DNA from: DASQPA01 sp963757335
GTDB lineage: Bacteria; Acidobacteriota; Thermoanaerobaculia; Multivoradales; UBA5704
Direction: 5' to 3'
Assembly: GCA_963757335.1 (NCBI GenBank)
Contig: CAVWRJ010000013.1
Coordinates: 744,001 to 808,000, forward strand
Length of the DNA stretch: 64,000 nt
Part shown: positions 45,481-54,048 of the stretch, piece by piece
Position numbering within the stretch: position 1 is the first letter of the stretch
Layout: each line of letters opens with the position of its first letter
The notes under the pieces: model-generated
Seen by the model: the letters and a program-made list of their open reading frames with translations, nothing else
The model's database searches: none
Told to the model about the DNA's origin: nothing
Translations under genes and position numbers: made by a program

Positions 45481-46064
45481 GAGGAGCAGAAACTTAAAAG
45501 CCAGGCCGAAACGCCTCCAAACTCCGAAGAAGTCCCTCTAAAGTCGAAAGAAGCCTCTCTAAACTCCAAAGGTCCCTCGATAAACTGTAATACGCGGCCG
45601 CTAAACTGTTTCAGCCCCTCCCTAAACTGAAATACCCGGCCTCCAAACTACTTTTCCTCCTCTCGAAACTGAAGTACGCGGCCTCTAAACTCAAAAGGAC
45701 CCACGAAAAACTAAATCGCGGGCACCCGAAAGGGGTTTAGAGACGTTTCGAGGAGCTTTAGGGACGATCCGAGAAGGTTTAGGGACAGTCCGAGGAGCTT
45801 TAGGGAGGGTCTGAGCACCTTTAGGGAGGGTCTGAGGACCTTTAGGGGCAGTCTGAGGACCTTTAGGGCAGTCTGAGGACCTTTAGGGGCAGTCTGAGGA
45901 CCTTTAGGGGCAGTCTGAGGACCTTTAGGGGCAGTCTGAGGACCTTTAGGGGCAGTCTGAGGACCTTTAGGGGCAGTCTGAAGACCTTTAGGGGCAGTCT
46001 GAAGACCTTTAGGGGCAGTCTGAAGACCTTTAGGGACGGTCTGAGGAGGTTTAGGGACGATCCG
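45481..46064. repeat. repeat island 2: same 35-bp anchor, 42-bp units, then a 21-bp array
   Basis: It starts with the anchor identical to island 1 (45481-45515). To about 45715 the minus strand carries degenerate 42-base units with TTTCAGTTTAGG and GAGTTTNGGGGC cores; GTATTTCAGTTTAGG is shared exactly with island 1. From about 45733 the motif flips to the plus strand as sixteen 21-base units, with a CTTTAGGGGCAGTCTGAG core. Units 6-14 are nearly identical, one being a base shorter. With the flanks this fills the 790-base gap between the MBL gene and threonine dehydratase; no protein gene is supported. Confidence 0.9.
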
Positions 46065-46065
46065 A

Positions 46066-46110
46066 GGGAGGACGAGGAGCTCGACGCCGCTCCAGGGGAG
46101 GAGCGCGGGC
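46066..46110 (-). pseudogene. 45-bp fragment duplicated from the MBL-fold gene
   Basis: 41 of 45 bases match 44886-44930 inside the MBL-fold gene. On the minus strand it reads PALLPWSGVELLVLP against PTLLPWKGVELLILP of the intact protein. The similarity stops exactly where the 21-bp array begins. It is a remnant of a second copy, or a piece carried along with the repeats. Confidence 0.75.
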
Positions 46111-46145
46111 GCGAAAGCCCTCTCGACCTGTGGAAGAATCCCCCC

Positions 46146-47111
46146 ATGTCCGACGACCTCTTCCCCGAGATCCAGGCCGCCGCAGTGCGCCTCCGCGGCA
46201 TCGCCCACCGCACCCCCATCGTCACCTCGCACACCCTCGACGAACGGGTGGGCGCCCAGGTGTTTCTGAAGTGCGAGAACCTCCAGCGCATCGGCGCCTT
46301 CAAGATCCGCGGCGCCTGGAACGCCATCTCCCAGCTCTCCCCGGAGGAGAAGCGGCGCGGGGTGATCGCCTTCTCCTCGGGCAACCACGCCCAGGCCGTG
46401 GCCCTCGCCTGCCGCGAGATGGGGGTGCGGGCGGTGATCGTCATGCCGCGGACCGCCGCGGCCACCAAGCTGGCGGCGACCGCGGGGTATGGCGCCGAGG
46501 TGGTGCTGTACGACCCCGAGACCGAGAACCGGGAGGAGATCGCCGGCCGGCTGGAGGCGGAGCACGGCTACAACGTGGTGCCCCCCTACGACGACCGCCG
46601 GGTGGTCGCCGGCCAGGGGACGGTCGCTTTGGAGATGTTGGAAGAGCTCGAGCACCTGGACTTTCTTCTCGCCCCCTGCGGCGGCGGCGGGCTCCTCTCC
46701 GGCACGGCGATCGCCGCTCGCGGGGTCGACCCCGGCTGCCGGGTGATCGGGGTCGAGCCCGAGCTCGCCGACGACGCCACCCGCTCCTTCCGCACCGGCA
46801 CCCTCCAGACCGTCCACAACCCGCAGACGATCGCCGACGGCACCCGCACCCCGTCGCTGGGGAAGGTCACCTTCCCCCTCGTCCGGGAGTATGTGGCCGA
46901 CATGCGGACGGTCGCCGAGGAGGCGATCGCCGAGGCGGTGCTCTTCCTCTTCTATCGGCTGAAGCTGGTGGTCGAGCCCTCGGGGGCCCTGGGGGTCGCG
47001 GCGCTGCTGTCGGGAGCGGTCCAGGCGGGCGGCCGGGTGGGGGTGATCCTCTCCGGCGGCAACATCGACGGGCCGACGATGAGCGCCCTCCTCGCCGGGC
47101 GGCTGCCGTGA
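46146..47111 (+). CDS. threonine/serine dehydratase (PLP-dependent)
   Basis: 321 aa. It deaminates threonine to 2-oxobutyrate (or serine to pyruvate). The PLP lysine is in the setting IGAFKIRGAWNAI, the substrate loop is FSSGNHAQAVAL, the phosphate-binding glycines are LLAPCGGGGLLSGTAIAA and the end is GRVGVILSGGNID. There is no C-terminal ACT or regulatory domain, so it belongs to the short catabolic/serine racemase-like form rather than biosynthetic IlvA. The start is seven bases after the TGTGGAAGAATCCC region, with no strong ribosome-binding site. Stop overlaps the next GTG start. Confidence 0.9.
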   Translation: MSDDLFPEIQAAAVRLRGIAHRTPIVTSHTLDERVGAQVFLKCENLQRIGAFKIRGAWNAISQLSPEEKRRGVIAFSSGNHAQAVALACREMGVRAVIVMPRTAAATKLAATAGYGAEVVLYDPETENREEIAGRLEAEHGYNVVPPYDDRRVVAGQGTVALEMLEELEHLDFLLAPCGGGGLLSGTAIAARGVDPGCRVIGVEPELADDATRSFRTGTLQTVHNPQTIADGTRTPSLGKVTFPLVREYVADMRTVAEEAIAEAVLFLFYRLKLVVEPSGALGVAALLSGAVQAGGRVGVILSGGNIDGPTMSALLAGRLP

Positions 47112-48034
47112 GGGTCTGCGGAGCGCGTTGGCCGGGCTTCCTGCTCCTCGTTGCCGGCATCGCCGGCGCGGCGACCGCGGCGACCGCCGGGACCGCCACG
47201 CCCCCTCACTCGCGGGAATTCTGGCGGGAAATCGTGCGCCACAAGTATGCGGTGCCGGCGGGCGAGTCGCCCGCCGCCCTCCTCCGCGAGCTGTCCGGCG
47301 ACTTCGGCTCGCCCGACCCCGAGCTCCGGGACGAATTCGCCGCCGCCATCACTGAGGAGTGGGTCTACGAGCAGAAGCTCCTCACCCCGGCCGAGCTGCG
47401 GGAGCGCCTCGCCGCCTGGAGCGCCAACCTCACCGTCGGCCTCGGCGAGAGCGGCACCGACTCGGTCCTCCGGCGCTCCTACTCGGCCCTGGCGCTCTCG
47501 GACGTCGCTCTCCTCGACGGCGAGAAGCCGTTCTTGACCCCGGCGGAGTTCGCGGCCCTGCTGACCGCCGCCCTCGACTACCTGGACGGCGAGCAGGACG
47601 TCCGCGGCTACGACCGGGAGAAGGGCTGGATGCACTCGGCGGCCCACACCGCCGACCTCCTCCGGGGCCTCGGCGAGAGCCGCTACCTGAAGCCGGCCGA
47701 CCAGGGGCGGATCCTCGCCGCGATCGGCCGCAAGATGGACAACCCCGGCGGTGTCTTCACCTATGGGGAGGGGGCGCGGCTCTCGGCGGCGGTCCTCGCC
47801 CTCGTCCGCCGGGCGGATTTCGACGCCGCCGCCTTCGCCGCCCTGACCGACCGCTTCGCCGCCACGGCGAAGCCGCTCTGGCAGGGGAAGCTCGACCCCC
47901 GGCGCTTCGCCGCGGTCGAGAACTCGAAGCAGCTCCTCCGCAGCCTCTACGTGCAGCTGGCCGCCCAGGAGAAGCCGTTCCCCGCCCTCGCCCCGACCCA
48001 GAGGAGGATTCTCGCCTGCCTGGCCTCAATGTGA
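47108..48034 (+). CDS. secreted DUF2785 protein
   Basis: 308 aa, GTG start overlapping the threonine dehydratase stop (GTGA). A signal peptide (VRVCGARWPGFLLLVAGIAG) merges with an Ala/Thr stretch made by short 9-bp repeats. The body is all-helical, with DUF2785 features: SDVALLDGEKPFLTPAEFAA, GYDREKGWMHSAAHTADLLR and VFTYGEGARLSAAVLALVRR. The family has no known function. Translational coupling to the dehydratase implies co-expression but not a shared pathway. Confidence 0.82.
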   Translation: MRVCGARWPGFLLLVAGIAGAATAATAGTATPPHSREFWREIVRHKYAVPAGESPAALLRELSGDFGSPDPELRDEFAAAITEEWVYEQKLLTPAELRERLAAWSANLTVGLGESGTDSVLRRSYSALALSDVALLDGEKPFLTPAEFAALLTAALDYLDGEQDVRGYDREKGWMHSAAHTADLLRGLGESRYLKPADQGRILAAIGRKMDNPGGVFTYGEGARLSAAVLALVRRADFDAAAFAALTDRFAATAKPLWQGKLDPRRFAAVENSKQLLRSLYVQLAAQEKPFPALAPTQRRILACLASM

Positions 48035-48192
48035 GCCGAATGGATAGAAATCTTTCGATGCACTGTTCCCACGCTCCCTGGAGGTGATACCCTCTGCTCA
48101 CTTCCATCGCCGGGGGGTACGCTCGTTTGTTCCGTGGGCGAATCTCTGCGACGACGATTAAGACGGGTCGACACCCGGAAAGGAGTCCCTAC

Positions 48193-49470
48193 TTGAGATC
48201 AGCTGCACTTCTGCTGGCGGCCGCCTGCCTGTTGGCGTTGGCCGTCCCGGCGAACGCCGTCATCTGCACGGTCGACGACGTGCCCGGCGCAACGCTCTTG
48301 CTTCCCTACTTCGAGGTGGATCTGGCGAACACGAACGGGGTCACCACCCTGTTCTCGATCAACAACGCCTCGGCAACCGCGGTGCTCGCCCACGTCGTGG
48401 TCTGGTCCGACCTCTCGGTCCCGGTCCTCGACTTCAACGTGTACCTGACCGGCTATGACGTGCAGTCGATCAACATGCGCGACATCCTGGCCGGCAACCT
48501 GCCGCAGACCGCCTCGGCCGGGCAGGACCCGACCGACACCATCAGCCCGAAGGGCAACTTCTCGCAGGACATCAACTTCGCGAGCTGCACGGGTCAGCTG
48601 CCCACCGGGGCGCTGCCGGCGACCTTCGTCTCCCACCTGCAGACCGCGCTCACCGGCCAGTTCTCGAACCTGCTCGGCGGCTGCGCGGGTCTCGCCTACG
48701 GCGACAACATCGCCCGCGGCTACGTGACCGTCGACACGGTCAACAACTGCACCCTGCGCTTCCCGGGCGACCTCGGCTACTTCGGGGCCGGCGGCTCGGG
48801 CGACGCGACCAACCAGAACGTCCTCTGGGGCGACTACTTCTACGTCAATTCGGCGACCAACCGGGCGGACGGCAACGCCCTCGTGCACATCGAGGCCGAC
48901 GCCACGAACCCCGAGACCTCGGTCTCCGGGCAGTACACCTTCTATGGCCGTTACGTGAACTGGACGGCGGTCGACAACCGTGAGCCGCTGGCGACCAACT
49001 TCGCGGTGCGGTTCCTGAACGGTGGAGCTTTCACCGGCGGCACGAACCTGGTCGTCTGGCGCGACTCGAAGGTCCGTCAGGGTGCCTTCAAGTGCGGCAC
49101 GACCCCGGCCTGGTACCCCCTCGGCCAGGAACAGATCGTGATCTTCGACGAGCAGGAGCACCCGAGCGTCCCGACGACGATTCCGGTGTCGCCGCAGCCG
49201 CCGCAGACCGGGATCATCCCGTTCCCGGCGGAGACGCAGTCGACGGCGGTCGGTGGCGCCGCCTTCCCGGTGCCGTACAAGTTCGGTTGGGTGTTCCTCA
49301 ACCTGAACACGACGGTGGCCGCGGCGGGCAACGTTCCGCCCGAGGATCCGGCGGCGGCGCAGGCTTGGGTGGAGGCGGTGATGAGCGCGCTGGGTCGTTA
49401 CAGCGTGGGCTTCGACGCCATCAAGCTCGACAGCGCCTGCACCGCGAACCACACGCGGATCGGCGGCTAA
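48193..49470 (+). CDS. large secreted protein of unknown family
   Basis: 425 aa. TTG start at 48193, chosen because AAAGGAG lies eight bases upstream and the signal peptide begins there (LRSAALLLAAACLLALAVPA, cleavage after ANA). The mature protein is rich in Asn, Thr, Val and aromatic residues, with beta-type segments such as ATLLLPYFEVDLANTNGVTT, SINNASATAVLAHVVVWSDL and SVSGQYTFYGRYVNWTAVDN, and four or more cysteines. I do not recognise it; a surface beta-sandwich or adhesin-like protein is plausible. A strong terminator follows, so it is a single-gene unit with its own leader (48035-48192). Confidence 0.8.
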   Translation: MRSAALLLAAACLLALAVPANAVICTVDDVPGATLLLPYFEVDLANTNGVTTLFSINNASATAVLAHVVVWSDLSVPVLDFNVYLTGYDVQSINMRDILAGNLPQTASAGQDPTDTISPKGNFSQDINFASCTGQLPTGALPATFVSHLQTALTGQFSNLLGGCAGLAYGDNIARGYVTVDTVNNCTLRFPGDLGYFGAGGSGDATNQNVLWGDYFYVNSATNRADGNALVHIEADATNPETSVSGQYTFYGRYVNWTAVDNREPLATNFAVRFLNGGAFTGGTNLVVWRDSKVRQGAFKCGTTPAWYPLGQEQIVIFDEQEHPSVPTTIPVSPQPPQTGIIPFPAETQSTAVGGAAFPVPYKFGWVFLNLNTTVAAAGNVPPEDPAAAQAWVEAVMSALGRYSVGFDAIKLDSACTANHTRIGG

Positions 49471-49486
49471 GCTGTAGTTTTCAAAA

Positions 49487-49517
49487 GGGTGGGCCCGGTC
49501 TCGCATCGGGCCCACCC
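49487..49517 (+). terminator. terminator of the secreted-protein gene
   Basis: GGGTGGGCCCG (49487-49497) and CGGGCCCACCC (49507-49517) form a perfect 11-bp stem with a 9-base loop, followed by CGGTTTCTTCC. It lies 17 bases after the stop codon. Confidence 0.8.
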
Positions 49518-49654
49518 CGGTTTCTTCCCCGCGCCATCGTTCCTTCCACTCTGCTCCGCAGCATCTCCGCCCCGAGAAGAGCCCGAGTGACGGGCGCCGG
49601 CCGGCTTTTGATATCCTTGAGGCTCCACCGCAGACTTCGAAAGTCGATGGACGA

Positions 49655-52600
49655 TTGAACGGACGAGTCCTCTCGCTGGCCGTTTTCCTCACCGTGGCAC
49701 CGGCGCTCTCCGGCGCCCTGGCTTCGCCCCCTGCCGGGTCTCCGGTCGGCGGGATTGGCGGGATCGGCGGGATTGGCGCCATGGAGGCCCGGCCGCGCGA
49801 GCTGTCGGCGGCCGAGCAGGCGGCGGTCGGGCTCGCGGCGGTCTATCTTCAGGGTGGACCGGCGGCCTGGTGGGAGCACCTGGCGGCCGGCTCGCCGCTC
49901 CGCGCCCTGGGGCAGCCGGCCGCTGTGGCCGAGATCGCGGCGCGGGTGGGGCCGGCGGACGGCGCCACCTGGCAGCTCCTCACCCCCGGCCGCTCCGACC
50001 CCCAGAAGGCGGTCTTCGGCATCGAGTTCGCCTCCGGGCTGGACGAGACCCTCACCCTCCGCCTGGTCGACGAGGGGGGCTGGAAGATCGCCGAGATCCG
50101 GATCGCCGCCGACCTGGCGGACGCCGCGGTGGTCCCCGGCGACGCCATCCCGCAGGGGGCTCCCGCCGATGTCGATGCCGGGGCCAGCGGACCCGCGGCC
50201 CTCCCAACCTGGCGCCGACCGCTCTGGCTGGCCGCCCTCGGCCTCCTCCTGGTCGGAGTCCCGATCTCTCTGGCGCTCCGGGGGACCGGGAAGAAGCCGG
50301 CGGCCCTCGGCGTGGCGGTGACGTTGGCGACGGCGGCGATCCTCGCCGGGGCACTCGGCTGGGCCGGATTCGCGGGGGGGCGGCAGGGGGAGAGCCCGGG
50401 CTCGGCGGGAGCGGTGGGCAGAGCGGAGCCGGCTTCGGGGGGGGCGGCAGCGACGGCGGCGGCGGCCGGCTACAGCCTCGGTCCGCTCGCCCCGTTGCGG
50501 GCGGCCCTGGCCTCGGGCGCCGACCGGGCGGAGATCGCACGCCGGTTGGCGATGCTGGCGATGCCCCTGGCACCCCTCTCCTCGCCGTCGGCCGGCGACC
50601 GCCGGCGGCGCGACGTCCAGACCCTGTGGCGCGCGCAGTACCTGCTCCAGGAGGGGGACCTGACCGGCGCCGAGACTCTGCTGCGCGGCTTCCCGGAGAT
50701 CTCGATCCCTCCCCTGACCGACCTCCTCCGCGCCCGTCTCGCCTTCAAGCGGGTGCAGAAGGTGGAGACCGGCTGGCTCTACGAGAGGGCGATCCGCCAC
50801 GGCCTCGACGACGACGGCCTGCGCCTGGAGTCGGCGTTCGCCGAGGCTCTGACCGACGAGGGGGAGCGGGCGGAGGCCGACTTCAAGCGGATGGTGGAGA
50901 TGGGCTCGCGCCTCTCCGAGCCCTGGTACGACGCCGTGCAGGTCGCCGCCAGCGAAGGCCGGATGGAGGAGGCCGAGGCGCTCCTCCGTCACGCCTGGCA
51001 GCTGGAGCCGGTGCCGCGGGCCAACCTCTTCGCCAGCCCTCTCCTCGCCGCCATCGTGGCGCGCCCTACCGTCTTCCCCCTCTTCAAGCTCGGGAGCCCC
51101 GAGGAGGCCCGGCTGGCCCCGGCTGGCGTCCGGCGGCCTCTCGCCCTCCCCGCCGCCCTCCTCGCCAAGATCCATGCCGCCACCTGTGGCCAGTCTCTCC
51201 GCCTCGGGGTGGGGAGCGCGGTGCTGCTCGTCCCCGGCGGCGCCGAGTTGGCGCCGTTCGATGCCGTGCTCGAAGACGCGGACAGCTGGAACCACTATGG
51301 CGACGCACGGGCGCTGGCGGCGGTGCCGGTGATCCGGGCGATCCGGGCCACGGCGACCCCAGGAGGCGCTCTGGAGCCCCGGCTCCTCCGCCTCGCCGAG
51401 CGGGCCGGCCGCGCCCTCGACGACCAGCAGCGCTGGAACGAGCTGGTCGGCTTGACCGAGCCGGTGGCCGAGGGGGGCGGCGGCGCGCCGGCCAGCCTCG
51501 TTCGCCTGCGCGCCAAGGCGCTCCATCGGCTGGGACGGGACGGCGAGGCGCGCCAGCTGCTCTTGAACCTGGCGAAGAGCGACATCGCCAGCCGCCGCCC
51601 CGCCACTGCCACCCTCTTCGACCTCGCCGAGCTGTTCGCCGCCGACGACGATTTCGACACCGCGATCAAGCTGATCGACAAGGCCGACGCCCAGCTCCCC
51701 GAGCCGCGCGGCCAGCGGCGCCGCCGGCAGCTCGTCATGGACCGCGATCTCGCCAGCTCCTACGCCAGCTTCCGCTCGGAGCATTTCGAGGTGCGCTATC
51801 CCCCGGACCGGGGGAAGAAGTGGTACGCCCGCCAGGTCGCCTGGGTGCTCGAGGAGGAGCGCCAACGCCTGGAGCACTGGATCCCCCGGACACCCCTAAA
51901 GCCCGGTACGGGAGGAGCTGGCGGCAAGCGCATCGAGGTCCACCTCTTCCCCGCGGCGGACTTCTACACCAACTTCGGCGGCGACGTCGCCGTCGTCGGC
52001 CTCTTCGACGGCAAGATGCGGGTCCCCTTCGCCGAGCAGCGCAATCTCCAGCCGCCTCTGGTGGCGATCCTCTCGCACGAGCTGGCCCATGCCCTGATCG
52101 CCGAGGCGACCCACGATCTCGCGCCCCACTGGGTGCAGGAGGGGGTGGCGCAGCACATCGAGATGGGGACCCGGCGGGTCAATCCGTTCCCGGATCTGGC
52201 GGGCACCGGCCATGCCCTCTCGTTCCCCACCCTGGAGCCCATCCTGAGCGGCTTCGCCGAGGAGCAGCTGGTCGGTCTGGCGTACAACGAGGCGGCCTGG
52301 ACGATCAACTTCCTGGAGACCCGCTTCGGCGACCGGGCCATCCCCCGCCTGCTGGCCGCCTTCGCCGCCGGCCGGACGACCGACCAAGCCCTGCGGGAGG
52401 CCTGCGGTCTGACCCCGGCCGAGCTCGATCGCGCCCTCTGGGCCTGGGGGACGGGAGTCGCACCGCGGGCTCGCACCCTGGAGGCCCGCCGCTACGACCA
52501 GGAGTACGACGACCTGGAGACCCGCCAGAAGCTGGCCGCGAGTCCCCGTCTGGGAGTCCGGGCCGAAGAGCCGGTGCTCGCCCAGCCGGTGGTCGTCGAC

Positions 52601-52967
52601 GAGGCAACCCGCCGGATGTCCGACTGGCACGCGGTCTACGCCGTGCGGACCGCGGGCATCCTGCGCGGCCTGCAGCCCATCCTCGAGGCCTACGTGGAGA
52701 CGGCGGGCACCGTGCGGTTCAGCACCGCCGCCGCCTGCGGCGATCTGACTCTGGAGGTCGAACGGGTGCTCGCCGATCCCGCCGCCTGGTCCTCGCCCGA
52801 CGGCGAGGTCAACCGGTCGCTCCGCGCGGCCTACACCCAGATCGGCGACCTGGGGAACGCCTGCCGGACGGGGCACGACAGCGAGGCGCGCGCCCTGGTC
52901 GCCAGAGTCGGGACCGCCTTCGAACGAGGCGACCCAGCGGCTCGCCACCTACGGCTTGATTCCCTAG
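49655..52967 (+). CDS. secreted TPR and peptidase-MA-like (HExxH) protein, last codons frame-shifted
   Basis: About 1103 aa. TTG start and signal peptide (MNGRVLSLAVFLTVAPALSG), then GGI triplets from three 9-bp repeats (49748-49774). Two membrane helices follow (PLWLAALGLLLVGVPISLAL and GVAVTLATAAILAGALGWAG, about residues 190-245), then TPR-like helical repeats. Near residue 795 a gluzincin domain has VAILSHELAHALIAEATHDL and WVQEGVAQHIE, a full zinc site. The frame runs on to 53302 antisense to the next gene, but an extra base near 52925 explains this: the neighbouring frame continues EATQRLATYGLIP and stops at 52967. A membrane-attached metalloprotease is the likely role. Confidence 0.8.
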
Positions 52968-52971
52968 CGGA

Positions 52972-53973
52972 TCAGAGGAGGGGCACCCGCCGGCGGCCGA
53001 GCGGGAAGGCGGGGCGGCGCAGGCCGAGCGTCTTGATCTTCTTGGAGAGCCCGACCCGCGAGAGCCCGAGCCGGCGGGCGGCGGCGGAGACGTTCCAGCG
53101 CGTCGCCTCCAGGGCCTCGACGACCATCCCCCGTTCCTGCTCGCGCCGGTACTGGCGGAGCTTCACCTCGCCGGTCCCGCTCTCGTCCGCCGCGGCGCTC
53201 AGGGGCAGCGACTCGGCGAGGAGAACCTGCCCGGGCGGGGTGCGCAGGACGGCCTGCTCGATCTCGTTTTCCAACTCGCGCAGGTTGTCCTCGAAAGGAT
53301 GAGCGAGGAGGAGCGCCAGGGCCTCCGGGCTGATGCCGGCGACCTTTTTGCCGTAGCGGGCGCCGTAGTGGGCGAGCAGGTGGTCGACGTGGGCCGGCAG
53401 GTCCTCCCGCCGGTCGCGCAGGCTGGGCACCCGCAGGAGAAAACCGCGCAGGCGGTAGTAGAGGTCGGAACGGAAGCGCCCGGCCCGCGCCGCGGAGCGC
53501 AGGTCGACCCGGCTGGTGGCGAGGATGCGGACGTCGACCGGCCGCGGGTGCGCGGCGCCGAGGGGCTGGACCAGGCGGGAATCGAGGAAGCGCGCCAGCT
53601 TCCCCTGGCTGTCCGCCGGCAGCCGGTCGACGGCGTCGAAGAAGAGAGTGCCGCCGTCGGCCACCCCGGCCAGGCCCTCGCGCACCTCGGGAGCCTCGGG
53701 GAACACCCCCGGGATGTAGCCGAAGAGCTCGCTGTCGAAGAACTCCTCCCCCAGCCCGGCGGCGTCGACCCGGACGAAGGGCCGCCCGGCGCGCCGGCCG
53801 AGCCGGTGCAGGATCTGGGCGACGAGGCTCTTGCCGCTCCCCGGTTCCCCCTCGATGAGGACGGTGACGTCCGTCGCCGCCACCTGCTCGACCTGATGGA
53901 GCAGCTCGCGCATCGCCGGCGAGTCGCCCACGAGCTCCCCCCAGACGGGGCTTTGCGCCTCCCTCTTCGCCAT
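52972..53973 (-). CDS. NtrC-type AAA+ regulator with degenerate motor motifs
   Basis: 333 aa. It lacks a receiver or sensor domain and starts with the AAA+ module: ELVGDSPAMRELLHQVEQVA, Walker A GEPGSGKSLVAQILHRLGRR. The sigma-54 contact loop GAFTGA is replaced by GYIPGVF (in DSELFGYIPGVFPEA), and Walker B reads GGTLFFDAVDRLP, with Ala instead of the catalytic Glu. The C-terminus is a Fis-type helix-turn-helix (WNVSAAARRLGLSRVGLSKK). So DNA binding and ATP binding look intact, while sigma-54 remodelling is doubtful. It converges with the metallopeptidase gene (4 bases apart) and follows the aminotransferase gene. Confidence 0.88.
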   Translation of the reverse strand: MAKREAQSPVWGELVGDSPAMRELLHQVEQVAATDVTVLIEGEPGSGKSLVAQILHRLGRRAGRPFVRVDAAGLGEEFFDSELFGYIPGVFPEAPEVREGLAGVADGGTLFFDAVDRLPADSQGKLARFLDSRLVQPLGAAHPRPVDVRILATSRVDLRSAARAGRFRSDLYYRLRGFLLRVPSLRDRREDLPAHVDHLLAHYGARYGKKVAGISPEALALLLAHPFEDNLRELENEIEQAVLRTPPGQVLLAESLPLSAAADESGTGEVKLRQYRREQERGMVVEALEATRWNVSAAARRLGLSRVGLSKKIKTLGLRRPAFPLGRRRVPLL

Positions 53974-54048
53974 GTCTGCCGCTCCCCTGTCCTTGAGTGT
54001 CCATTCGAGTAGTGTCCCTGAGACGGCAGGACGGGACAGGGCGGCGGT

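Noticed and set aside
45837..46030. Telomere-like TTTAGGG repeats
   Set aside because: The core resembles the plant telomere motif, but the period is 21 bases, the locus is internal and genes flank it on both sides.
45733..46064. CRISPR array
   Set aside because: The units are contiguous 21-mers without unique spacers, and no cas gene is in the window.
45711..46817. Long minus-strand frame with seven-residue repeats running into the threonine dehydratase region
   Set aside because: It is open only because 21-base units keep frame and because the high-GC antisense of threonine dehydratase has few stops. It contains a scrap of the MBL gene and no start signal.
52968..53302. C-terminal extension of the metallopeptidase over the next gene
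   Set aside because: It is the antisense of the AAA+ regulator. The neighbouring frame gives a natural ending at 52967 after removing one extra base.
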